DNA of 5,894 nucleotides from an uncultured Collinsella sp. (GCA_900554255.1 USGN01000083.1:1-5894); one strand, 5' to 3'; positions 1 through 5,894 are shown, counted from the stretch's first letter. The notes: a model not told the origin generated them from the letters alone. A program made the numbers and translations.

Positions 1-1
1 C

Positions 2-1204
2 CCGCTCGTCGACTACGTGCCCGCCAAGGGCAACGAGGGTGAGGACGGCTATGTGCCGGCGCAGCCTGGTGGCCTGGGCGAGGAGGACATGGTGACCCTG
101 GTGCTGCCGTATGCCAAGTCCGCCCGCGACGGCGTGCGTATCTTGGGCGACCTGCTCGAGCGCTACGGCACTTACGAGAACAACGGCATCGCCTTTAGCG
201 ACGTGGACGAGATCTGGTGGCTCGAGACCATCGGCGGCCACCACTGGATCGCCAAGCGCGTGCCCGACGACGCCTATGTGACCATGCCCAACCAGCTGGG
301 CATCGACAGCTTTGACCTGGATGACGCCGAGGGCGCCCAGGCCGACCATATGTGCTCCGCCGACCTGCGCGTCTGGATGGCCGAGTGGCATCTGGACCTG
401 ACGCTGGGCGTCGAGAGCGACGGCCCGGCTGCCGTCTTTAACCCGCGCGAGGCCTTTGGCTCGCACAGTGACAGCGACCACGTTTACAACACGCCGCGCG
501 CCTGGTACATGCAGCGCTGCCTTAACCCCAGCGACGTGTGGGACGGCCCCGATGCCGACTACACGCCCGAGAGCGACGACATCCCCTGGAGCCGTGTGCC
601 CGAGCGCAAGGTGACCATCGAGGACACCAAGTACGTGCTTTCGAGCCACTACCAGGGCACGGAGTACGACTGCTACGGCAGCAAGGGCACGCCCGCTACG
701 CGTGGTGCCTATCGCCCCATCGGCATCAATCGCAACAGCCAGCTCGCCGTGTTGCAGCTGCGCCCCTATGCGCAGCCGGCCTACCGCGCCGTGCAGTGGA
801 TGGCCTTTGGCTCCAACTCGTTTAACGCGCTGGTTCCGCTGTACGCCAACGTCGAGACCATGCCCGAGTACTATGCCGACACGCAGGCTCGCGTGACGTC
901 CGAGAATTTCTACTGGGCCAACCGCCTGATCGGCGCGCTGGCTGACGTCCGCTTCCATGAGTGCGGCCGCGCGGTCGAGGATTATCAGGAGAAGATCGGT
1001 GGCATGGGCCACAAGCAGATCCATGACGTCGACGCTGCCGTAGCCGCTCTGCCCGAGGTCGAGGTGCCTGCCGAGCTTGCACGCGCCAACGAGGCCTTTG
1101 CCGAGCGTGTTCGCGTGGAGACCGATGCCCTGCTGGGCAAGGTGCTTTACACCACGAGCTGCGCCATGAAGAACTCTTTCGCGATGAATGACAACGTGAG
1201 GTAG
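2..1204 (+). CDS. C69-family dipeptidase, C-terminal part (5' truncated by window)
   Basis: Likely peptidase family C69 (PepD-like) dipeptidase, an Ntn-type cysteine hydrolase that cleaves dipeptides. The frame is open from base 2 with no stop, so the start and the N-terminal catalytic Cys lie upstream; 400 codons are visible. A GTG at base 17 is in frame but is not a credible start, because homologous sequence continues upstream of it. Family-type segments are visible: WWLETIGGHHWIAKRVPDD (bases 215-271), YNTPRAW (485-505), SSHYQGTEYDCY (641-676), then a 'YRPIGINR...LAVLQLRP' strand region, 'FNALVPLYANV' and a helical C-terminus ending AMNDNVR before TAG. The C-terminal half seems intact, with no frameshift. 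The protein probably serves peptide nutrition in an amino-acid-using anaerobe; whether it is secreted cannot be judged without the N-terminus. Family assignment is from recognised motifs; substrate preference is unknown. Confidence 0.88.
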   Translation, partial: PLVDYVPAKGNEGEDGYVPAQPGGLGEEDMVTLVLPYAKSARDGVRILGDLLERYGTYENNGIAFSDVDEIWWLETIGGHHWIAKRVPDDAYVTMPNQLGIDSFDLDDAEGAQADHMCSADLRVWMAEWHLDLTLGVESDGPAAVFNPREAFGSHSDSDHVYNTPRAWYMQRCLNPSDVWDGPDADYTPESDDIPWSRVPERKVTIEDTKYVLSSHYQGTEYDCYGSKGTPATRGAYRPIGINRNSQLAVLQLRPYAQPAYRAVQWMAFGSNSFNALVPLYANVETMPEYYADTQARVTSENFYWANRLIGALADVRFHECGRAVEDYQEKIGGMGHKQIHDVDAAVAALPEVEVPAELARANEAFAERVRVETDALLGKVLYTTSCAMKNSFAMNDNVR

Positions 1205-1238
1205 GGATTTCCCGTCGATCGAATAGCGCTAAAACGCT

Positions 1239-1268
1239 TTGTCGCTTTCGCTCAATCTTGGGTACAAG
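1239..1268 (+). promoter_or_regulatory. Weak sigma70-type promoter candidate before the phasin/kinase pair
   Basis: A -35-like TTGTCG (1239-1244) and a -10-like TACAAG (1263-1268) are separated by 18 nt, each matching four of six consensus bases. The 99-nt spacer 1205-1303 is the only plausible place for a promoter of the following two genes. No convincing terminator for the dipeptidase is visible in it: the AGCG/CGCT repeat at 1225-1238 gives only a 4-bp stem. Read-through from the dipeptidase therefore remains possible. Confidence 0.2.
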
Positions 1269-1293
1269 AACGCCAATGCAGTTGTTTGTGATT

Positions 1294-1298
1294 GGAGA
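1294..1298 (+). promoter_or_regulatory. Ribosome binding site of the phasin-like gene
   Basis: GGAGA lies 5 nt before the ATG at 1304 and 11 nt before a second in-frame ATG at 1310. The spacing favours 1304. A TTG at 1292 overlaps this site and so is not a sensible start. Confidence 0.6.
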
Positions 1299-1303
1299 TA
1301 ACC

Positions 1304-1720
1304 ATGGTTATGAAACTCGATCAGCTTGTTAACGGCGCCATTAACGTGGGCTTTGGCGCTGCCGCCGTTGCTGTCGAAGGCGGCAAGAAGGTCCTCGACG
1401 ACCTTAACACCAAGGGCGAGCAGGTCCGCAAGGACACCGCCACCCCCGATATCGCCCGCAGTGTGTCCGACATGTTCGAGCAGGCCGGCGGCACCATCTC
1501 CGACCTGACCGAGCGCCTGGGCATGCAGGGCGAGACTGCGGCACAGCGCGTGCTCGACGAGCTCATCCTGGCCCGCGTCCGCGTTATGACCGCCCCCGAG
1601 CGCACGGCCTTCCTGGCCCATGTGCGCGACATCGTCGATTCGGTCGAGGACAACGTGACCTCGGTGCCCGTCGAGTCCGTTGAGCCCGACGATGCGAAGG
1701 ATACCGAAGAGGCCGAGTAG
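1304..1720 (+). CDS. Phasin-like small helical protein
   Basis: A 138-residue protein resembling the 'polyhydroxyalkanoate synthesis regulator phasin' type found in Gram-positive bacteria. Residues 5-32 form an amphipathic, Ala/Gly-rich helix, followed by 'DDLNTKGEQVRKD' (residues 32-44), whose KGE turn is typical of these proteins. Residues 50-112 are predicted helical (ARSVSDMFEQ..., LDELILARVRVM..., TAFLAHVRDI). The tail from residue 113 on is acidic (VEPDDAKDTEEAE). There is no signal peptide and no clear membrane helix. In the family, such proteins coat granules or membranes through amphipathic helices, but nothing here shows PHA metabolism. The gene sits 8 nt before the ABC1 kinase gene, so the two are probably one operon and may work together at the membrane. 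The start at 1304 is chosen from the GGAGA spacing; 1310 is the alternative. Family placement is by style and context, hence moderate confidence. Confidence 0.6.
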   Translation: MVMKLDQLVNGAINVGFGAAAVAVEGGKKVLDDLNTKGEQVRKDTATPDIARSVSDMFEQAGGTISDLTERLGMQGETAAQRVLDELILARVRVMTAPERTAFLAHVRDIVDSVEDNVTSVPVESVEPDDAKDTEEAE

Positions 1721-1728
1721 CAGCGCAG

Positions 1729-3492
1729 ATGGCAGATTCCACCACCGATTACAACAATCTAGATCCCTTGGGTGACGAGGCGGCGGTTGTCGATGAGGTC
1801 GATGCCGCCGTCTCGGGCGCTCGCAAGAAGCCGCGCGCTGTCGATATGGTTCCCGAGGAGCCCGACGCGATGGCGCCGGACGAGGAGTATCAGCTCACGC
1901 CGGCAGGTCGTCGTGAGCGCATTGGGCAGATCGTTTGCTTAATCAAAAAGTATCGCGTCTGGGACAACCTCACGCCGGTGCGCCTGCGCCGCCTGCTCGA
2001 AGAGCTCGGCCCCATGTTCGTCAAGATGGGGCAGATTCTGGCCAACCGGTCCGAGATTCTGCCGCAGCGCTTTTGCGATGAGCTGCGCCGTCTGCGTTCC
2101 GACGTGGAGCCGGTGCCGTACGAGGTCGTACTCAGTTGTCTGGAAGAAGAATACGGCCTGCGCCTGGGGGAGATGTTCGATGCGATCGACCCCAATCCGC
2201 TTGGTAGCGCATCGCTCGCGCAGGTGCACCGCGCCCGTCTGGTGACCGGCGAGGACGTGGCCGTTAAGGTGCAGCGCCCCGGTGCGCAGCAGGTTATGGC
2301 ACAGGACATCGATATCATCCGCTCGGTGGTGCGTATCGTTTCCAAGTTCGTCAACACCGATCAATTCGTTGACCTGCACGGCGTAGTCGAGGAGTTGTGG
2401 ACCTCGTTTCGCGAGGAGACCAACTTTTTGGCCGAGGCCAAAAACCTCAACGACTTCTACGAGTTCCATAAGAGCGTTCATGGCGTGACGTGCCCTAAAT
2501 CCTATCTGGACCTGTGCACCGAGCACGTGGTGGTTATGGACTACGTCGACGGCATTTCGATCGCCGATCCTGAACGCTTGGTGGCCGAGGGCTATGACTT
2601 GGAAAAGATCGGTGCCGCAATCGTCGAGGATTACTCGACGCAGGTGCTCGATGACGGCTTTTTCCATGCCGACCCGCATGCGGGTAACATCATCCTCAAG
2701 GACGGCACTGTCTACTTTATCGACCTGGGCATGGTCGGGCGCATGTCGAGTCACGACCGCGGTATCGTCAAGGATATGATTTTCGCCGTGGCCGAGGGCG
2801 ACGTGCCCAAGCTCAAGGACTCGCTCATGCGCTTTGCCGTGACGCGTGGCGACTCGGCTGAGCTCGATCATTCGGCCTTTTTGTCCGATTTGGACTTTAT
2901 CGTGGCTGACTTTGCGGGCCTTGACCTGAAGGATTTGGATATCGGCGAGTTTTTGACCTCGCTGTTAAACCTCGCGCGTAAGAATGACGTTGAGCTGCCG
3001 AGCGTGGTGACGATGTTCGCCCGCGGCATGGTGACGCTCGAGGGCCTGCTGACCGAGTACATGCCCAACGTCAACATGATCCAGATCATCCAAACCCACA
3101 TTAAAAACGAGACAAGCACCTATGCGCGCGTGCGCGACATGGGGCGCGATCTTGCCGCGAGCAGCTATCGCGCAGCGAAGGGCTCACTCGAGGCGGCTGA
3201 GTACCTGGGACTGGCTTCGCGTATGCTCACACGCGGACAGCTTAAGGTGAACACGCAGATCATGAGCAGCGATAAGGCTCTGCGACAGCTGGGCGGAATT
3301 ATCGACCGCATGTCGATGGCCATCGTTATCGCCGGTCTGTTTATCGGTTCGTCGGTGGTGTACTACGCGCGCATCGAGCCGGTTGTGTTTGGTATCCCGG
3401 TCATTGGCTTTATGGGCTACGTCAGCGCACTGGTGCTGGCGCTTATGCTGGGCCGCAATATCTGGCTCAACAGTCACGGCGGCAAACACTAG
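1729..3492 (+). CDS. ABC1/AarF/UbiB-family atypical kinase, membrane anchored
   Basis: Complete 587-residue member of the ABC1 (AarF/UbiB/COQ8) atypical kinase family. After an acidic N-terminus (1-55), the diagnostic KxGQ motif is KMGQ (99-102). The Ala-loop equivalent is GSASLAQVHRA (159-169), the ATP-site lysine is K180 in VAVKVQRPG, and the family's Glu-rich motif is FREETNFLAEAKN (227-239). The catalytic loop is HADPHAGN (313-320) and the metal-binding Asp is D332 in IDLG. All key residues are present, so it should bind nucleotide. Two hydrophobic helices near the C-terminus (about 529-546 and 552-575) suggest anchoring in the cytoplasmic membrane. Characterised relatives support ubiquinone synthesis as ATPases or lipid-binding kinases; in an anaerobic actinobacterium the target is more likely another isoprenoid or lipid and is unknown. 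The ATG lies 8 nt after the phasin-like stop with no good Shine-Dalgarno at normal distance (GAAGAGG at 1706-1712 is too far), which suggests translational coupling. Confidence 0.93.
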   Translation: MADSTTDYNNLDPLGDEAAVVDEVDAAVSGARKKPRAVDMVPEEPDAMAPDEEYQLTPAGRRERIGQIVCLIKKYRVWDNLTPVRLRRLLEELGPMFVKMGQILANRSEILPQRFCDELRRLRSDVEPVPYEVVLSCLEEEYGLRLGEMFDAIDPNPLGSASLAQVHRARLVTGEDVAVKVQRPGAQQVMAQDIDIIRSVVRIVSKFVNTDQFVDLHGVVEELWTSFREETNFLAEAKNLNDFYEFHKSVHGVTCPKSYLDLCTEHVVVMDYVDGISIADPERLVAEGYDLEKIGAAIVEDYSTQVLDDGFFHADPHAGNIILKDGTVYFIDLGMVGRMSSHDRGIVKDMIFAVAEGDVPKLKDSLMRFAVTRGDSAELDHSAFLSDLDFIVADFAGLDLKDLDIGEFLTSLLNLARKNDVELPSVVTMFARGMVTLEGLLTEYMPNVNMIQIIQTHIKNETSTYARVRDMGRDLAASSYRAAKGSLEAAEYLGLASRMLTRGQLKVNTQIMSSDKALRQLGGIIDRMSMAIVIAGLFIGSSVVYYARIEPVVFGIPVIGFMGYVSALVLALMLGRNIWLNSHGGKH

Positions 3493-3543
3493 AGGCTGCG
3501 ACCGTCACCGCATTTTCCTATCGCAAACAATAGCTTTTACCTT

Positions 3544-3571
3544 GGGCTTCGCCTGCGTGCGAGGCCCTTTT
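3544..3571 (+). terminator. Intrinsic terminator after the kinase gene
   Basis: A 9-bp stem, GGGCTTCGC (3544-3552) with GCGAGGCCC (3559-3567), has one G-U wobble and a 6-nt loop (3553-3558). It is followed directly by TTTT (3568-3571). It begins 52 nt after the kinase stop codon and closes the phasin/kinase transcription unit. The T-run is short, so termination may be incomplete. Confidence 0.72.
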
Positions 3572-3598
3572 GCGTGATACCATTTTGACGGTAATAAT
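3570..3598 (+). promoter_or_regulatory. Promoter candidate of the riboswitch-controlled transcript
   Basis: The -10-like AATAAT (3593-3598, five of six consensus bases) is preceded, with an exact 17-nt spacer, by TTGCGT (3570-3575, three of six). Transcription would then start near 3604-3606, right at the 5' edge of the cobalamin aptamer, which supports the choice. The -35 element overlaps the T-run of the upstream terminator. A better-looking -35, TTGACG (3585-3590), would need a -10 inside the aptamer and is less likely. Confidence 0.45.
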
Positions 3599-3606
3599 CG
3601 ATGGCC

Positions 3607-3781
3607 TAGATGGTGGTGCGGAGACGCACGAATGCGCGGTTTACCTGCGCGTTTGGGAGAATTGGGGTGCAAGTCCCCGGCTGTACCAGTAACCGTAATT
3701 CCTCTTGGCTCGGGATGTTCGCGTCGCAGATCGGACGACGTGCCCGAGTCGTTAAGGTTAAGTCGGATCGCCTCCCATCTT
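3607..3781 (+). promoter_or_regulatory. Cobalamin (B12) riboswitch aptamer
   Basis: Conserved cobalamin-aptamer parts occur in the right order. A closing helix can form from GATG (3609-3612) and CATC (3776-3779). Side hairpins follow: GTGCG-GAGA-CGCAC (3616-3629), and ATGCGC/GCGCGT (3632-3652) with one wobble. The core helix is GGGAG (3655-3659) with CTCCC (3772-3776). Next come GGGG-TGCAAGT-CCCC (3664-3678), the 'CTGTACCAGTAACCGTAA' segment (3681-3698) matching the family's 'CTGCCCCGCAACTGTAA'-type stretch, and the 3' signature AGTCGGATCGCCTCCC (3761-3776). The variable arm holds CTCGGG/CCCGAG around a CGTCG/CGACG hairpin (about 3709-3748). Known members bind adenosyl- or methylcobalamin and turn off the downstream gene when B12 is plentiful. 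Here it precedes only the secreted DUF4430/beta-propeller gene. Ligand subtype is not resolved. Confidence 0.93.
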
Positions 3782-3848
3782 GCATGCGGCTGCGGCGTAT
3801 GCCGCCGGTGTGCATAGGGCTCTGGAGGGAAGGGGGACCCCGATGGGG
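3782..3848 (+). promoter_or_regulatory. Riboswitch expression platform and ribosome binding site
   Basis: This stretch links the aptamer to the start codon. A hairpin can form over 3781-3814, with inner stem GCGGC (3792-3796)/GCCGC (3801-3805) and outer TGCATGC/GGTGTGCA including wobbles. Two purine-rich candidate binding sites follow: GGAGG (3824-3828), and AGGGGGA (3831-3837), which lies 5 nt before the ATG at 3843. No hairpin-plus-T-run terminator is present, so control is probably at translation. CCTCC in the aptamer's 3' strand (3771-3775) is complementary to GGAGG. CCCC (3838-3841) can pair with G-runs on either side of it (3832-3836 or 3845-3848). Either pairing would hide the ribosome binding site or the start codon. 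Confidence 0.6.
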
Positions 3849-5894
3849 GAACTCGAGCGCAACATGCGCGATGACGTGGGGCAGCCGCTGGGCAATGCTC
3901 CAAGTACAGACAATGGGGGACAAATGGATATGTTTGAGGACGAGCGCGAGCGCGCCTCGCTGCATCGCCGTGGCGCGATTGCACGCGGCGTAGCCAAGCG
4001 CGGCCTGGTGGCATTCCTGGCCTTCGCGATGGCCTTTGGCACCACGCCGGCTCAGCTGTGGGCCGAGGGCGCCGAGGGCATTGCCGAGGCTGTGGCTCAG
4101 GCTGCGACGCCGGACGAGAACGGCTCTGGTGAGTCCGCGACAAGCCCCGCTGCCGACCTCAATGCGAGCGGCGTGGTGGCGAATGGGGGCACTGCCGAGC
4201 AAGATGCCGCCGCGACAACTTCGGGCCCTACCGACAAGACTGAGGACGATAGCGCTGCAGGCAATGAGGCGCCGGTTGCATCGACGTCCGATGCCTCGAA
4301 GCAGGACGCCGCCGTTGTCTCTGCCGCTGGAGAGGCCAAGACTCAGCCTGCCAAGGCCGAGAGCCAGGATGTCTCTGCCACGTGCTCCGTCGTCGGCACC
4401 GACGCCAAGGGTGCCCAGCAGACCTGGGCCGCCGCGCAGCGGATCACGCTGAAGGAGGGCTCGACCGCGGCCGACCTCTCCGAGCAGCTCTTCAAGCAGG
4501 CCGGCCTCAAGGCCGACTACGACCCCAACGGCACCTGGGGCTGGGCGCTCAACACGATCACGTCGCCCTTCGATAAGGACCGCAAGCTCGGCTACGACTC
4601 GGCGACCGGCGCGTACTGGCAGCTGTTCGTCAACGGCAGCGCCGTCGTCTGGTGCTACTCGAAGTACGGCGACCCCGCGCCCGAGCAGGTTTCCGTCACG
4701 ATGGAGATTATTGGCAAAAAGGCCGAGATAGCTCAGCGTTGGACGAGCCCTTCGACCCAGGTGTTTGCTAAGGGCACGTCGATTAAGGATGCCTCTGCTG
4801 CTTACTTCGATGCCCTTGGCATAAAGTCAAAAATGTACGACCAATTTGGCTATTGGGGCGTCTATAGTCTCGTATCTCCGCTTGATGGCATCGAGCTGTC
4901 GGGTGCATGGTCGTTCTTTGTCAACGGCGTTCCTGGGTCTCAGCTCGATAGCGATTATGTGCTCAAGTCTGGCGACAAAATCGTTTGGGCTTTTGCTCCC
5001 GGCGATACTGTGCCCGGCGTCGACAGTGTTGTTGTTGACCCGGGTGCCTCACGTCCTAACTGGGATAGCGATTGGCCTGGTTATACGAACGCCGACAAAG
5101 TAACCGACGCTCCTGTGCCCACGAAAGACGCTGAGGCAAAATGGGTGAGCGAGCTCAAAGGCTCGAGCGAATGGAGCAAGGGTATTTCCGACCCGTTGCT
5201 GGTCGGTGACTACCTCTACGTGGCCGTTGGTTCCAAGCTGCTCAAGAAAGATGTCGACACGGGTGAGACCGTTGCCGAATCGCCTTTGGCGGCAAAGATC
5301 GATTCGACCTCGCGTATGGTATACACTGGCGGCGTGATGCTCGTGCCGCTTTCGAGCGGTCGCCTGCAGGCGCTGACGGTTGATGCTCTGGCGACGGTTT
5401 GGGTAACCGATGAGTTGCCTGCTGGCCCCGATGGTGCTCAGCAGTCTCTTGCGTCCATTACGGTTCGTGACGGCTTTGCCTACTTTGGGACGGCATCGGC
5501 CAGCTGGTCCGACTCGAGCGACGGCTACCTGCTCTGCGTGCGCATCTCCGATGGCAAGGTTATGTGGCAGCATAAGAACGAGAACAGCAAGGGCTATTAC
5601 TGGGCCGGCTTGGCGTTCTCGGGCAATTATGGCGTCATCGCAGATGATTCCGGTACGGTGAGCACGGTCGACCCCGAAACTGGAAAGACCGTTGCGTCGC
5701 TCAAGATTGCCGAGCGCGTGCGCACGACGGTGCTGGTCGATGGATCGATTGCCTATGTCGTGAGCGCCGATGGCGTTTTGCATAAGCTTTCGGTTGGAAC
5801 GGACGGAACCCTTTCTGAGCTTGGCAAGGTGACGTTTGGTGGCAGCTCGACCTCGACGCCGGTGCTGGCCAACGGCAAGATTGTGGTCGGAGGC
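3843..5894 (+). CDS. Exported B12-regulated protein: two DUF4430 domains plus PQQ-like beta-propeller (3' truncated)
   Basis: Open from ATG 3843 to the window end (684 codons, no stop). Residues 32-54 are charged (HRR, AKR), followed by a hydrophobic core (LVAFLAFAMAFG, 55-66) and a likely cleavage near LWA|EG (after residue 74). This is a signal peptide with an unusually long N-region. Residues 78-179 form an Ala/Ser/Asp/Glu-rich, low-complexity linker. DUF4430 domain 1 is about 181-290 (LKEGSTAADL, YWQLFVNG), and domain 2 about 283-388 (AWSFFVNG, VLKSGDKIVWAF). DUF4430 is, to my knowledge, the transcobalamin C-terminal-like family. After NWDSDWPGY (406-414), residues 430-684 show repeated propeller-blade patterns (DPLLVGDYLYVAV, DGKVMWQHK, TVDPETGKTVASL, STPVLANGKIVVGG). 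Cys occurs only at 181, 271 and 565. The upstream riboswitch suggests extracellular corrinoid capture (inferred). Wall or membrane anchors would lie beyond the window. ATG 3924 or 3930 are alternative starts. Confidence 0.85.
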   Translation, partial: MGELERNMRDDVGQPLGNAPSTDNGGQMDMFEDERERASLHRRGAIARGVAKRGLVAFLAFAMAFGTTPAQLWAEGAEGIAEAVAQAATPDENGSGESATSPAADLNASGVVANGGTAEQDAAATTSGPTDKTEDDSAAGNEAPVASTSDASKQDAAVVSAAGEAKTQPAKAESQDVSATCSVVGTDAKGAQQTWAAAQRITLKEGSTAADLSEQLFKQAGLKADYDPNGTWGWALNTITSPFDKDRKLGYDSATGAYWQLFVNGSAVVWCYSKYGDPAPEQVSVTMEIIGKKAEIAQRWTSPSTQVFAKGTSIKDASAAYFDALGIKSKMYDQFGYWGVYSLVSPLDGIELSGAWSFFVNGVPGSQLDSDYVLKSGDKIVWAFAPGDTVPGVDSVVVDPGASRPNWDSDWPGYTNADKVTDAPVPTKDAEAKWVSELKGSSEWSKGISDPLLVGDYLYVAVGSKLLKKDVDTGETVAESPLAAKIDSTSRMVYTGGVMLVPLSSGRLQALTVDALATVWVTDELPAGPDGAQQSLASITVRDGFAYFGTASASWSDSSDGYLLCVRISDGKVMWQHKNENSKGYYWAGLAFSGNYGVIADDSGTVSTVDPETGKTVASLKIAERVRTTVLVDGSIAYVVSADGVLHKLSVGTDGTLSELGKVTFGGSSTSTPVLANGKIVVGG
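4380..4688 (+). other. Segment of extreme GC3 inside the DUF4430 gene (putative recombined domain)
   Basis: By hand count, 101 of the 103 codons for residues 180-282 end in G or C; the exceptions are GGT190 and GAT244. In the 60 codons before, 21 end in A or T, and in the 103 codons after, about 44 do. The downstream edge is sharp, between CAG282 and GTT283. The segment coincides with DUF4430 domain 1, which suggests the domain was imported from a higher-GC relative or paralogue. Confidence 0.6.

Noticed and set aside
17..19. GTG as the start of the dipeptidase
   Set aside because: The same frame is open to base 2, the upstream residues continue the protein, and the family's N-terminal catalytic Cys would be missing if translation began here.
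1225..1238. Terminator after the dipeptidase (AGCG...CGCT)
   Set aside because: The stem is only 4 bp and no T-run follows; it is too weak to call.
1939..2871. 310-codon open frame on the - strand opposite the kinase gene
   Set aside because: The + strand frame carries every ABC1 kinase motif. The antisense translation shows no family features and arises from third-position GC bias.
3585..3612. Promoter with -35 TTGACG (3585-3590) and -10 TAGATG (3607-3612)
   Set aside because: The -10 matches only three of six bases, and the transcript would start inside the aptamer and lose its closing helix. The AATAAT promoter just upstream fits better.
3505..4202. Antisense frames (212 and 198 codons) and a + strand 127-codon frame across the riboswitch region
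   Set aside because: They run through the terminator, promoter and a well-matched cobalamin aptamer, have Arg/Pro-rich or irregular composition, and lack credible starts or ribosome binding sites.
4036..4452. 138-codon + strand frame overlapping the linker of the secreted protein
   Set aside because: Its Arg/Pro-rich translation is the frame-shifted reading of the Ala-rich linker, with no ribosome binding site or domain.
5049..5783. 244-codon open frame on the - strand opposite the propeller region
   Set aside because: It lies entirely opposite a convincing + strand coding frame with signal peptide, domains and blade motifs. Its translation has no recognisable domain and is the usual antisense shadow of GC-biased codons.

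Overview
The window looks like a chromosomal segment of a high-GC, anaerobic gut Actinomycetota, most likely class Coriobacteriia and close to Collinsella. This rests on the strong G/C third-position bias of the housekeeping genes, the C69 dipeptidase type, the style of the Ala-rich secreted protein, and the phasin-like/ABC1-kinase gene pair. It is an inference from sequence style, not a database match. All genes are on the + strand. The antisense reading frames are long only because of GC-rich codon use.

Layout. (1) Bases 2-1204: the C-terminal 400 residues of a C69-family dipeptidase, with its start upstream of the window. (2) Bases 1205-1303: a short spacer with a weak promoter candidate and a ribosome binding site. 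(3) Bases 1304-1720: a small phasin-like protein. (4) Bases 1729-3492: a complete ABC1/UbiB-type atypical kinase with two C-terminal membrane helices, 8 nt after the previous stop and probably co-transcribed. (5) Bases 3493-3842: a 350-nt regulatory region holding an intrinsic terminator for the kinase operon, a promoter with good spacing, a cobalamin riboswitch aptamer and a GC-rich expression platform around the next gene's start. (6) Bases 3843-5894: an open, 3'-truncated gene (684 codons visible) for a large exported protein. It has a signal peptide, an Ala/Ser/Asp-rich linker, two DUF4430 (transcobalamin C-terminal-like) domains and a PQQ-like beta-propeller.

The most interesting part is unit 5+6. 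A B12 riboswitch controls an exported protein that combines two folds separately linked to corrinoid binding: the beta-domain type of animal transcobalamin/intrinsic factor, and a beta-propeller as in the Bacteroides B12-capturing protein BtuG. The simplest reading is a Gram-positive surface corrinoid-capture protein, but this is not proven here. Within the gene, the first DUF4430 domain (about bases 4380-4688) is written almost entirely in G/C-ending codons and switches abruptly to ordinary codon use at its downstream edge. The same domain appears to lack about 15 residues of its C-terminal hairpin. Both point to a domain swap or recombination.
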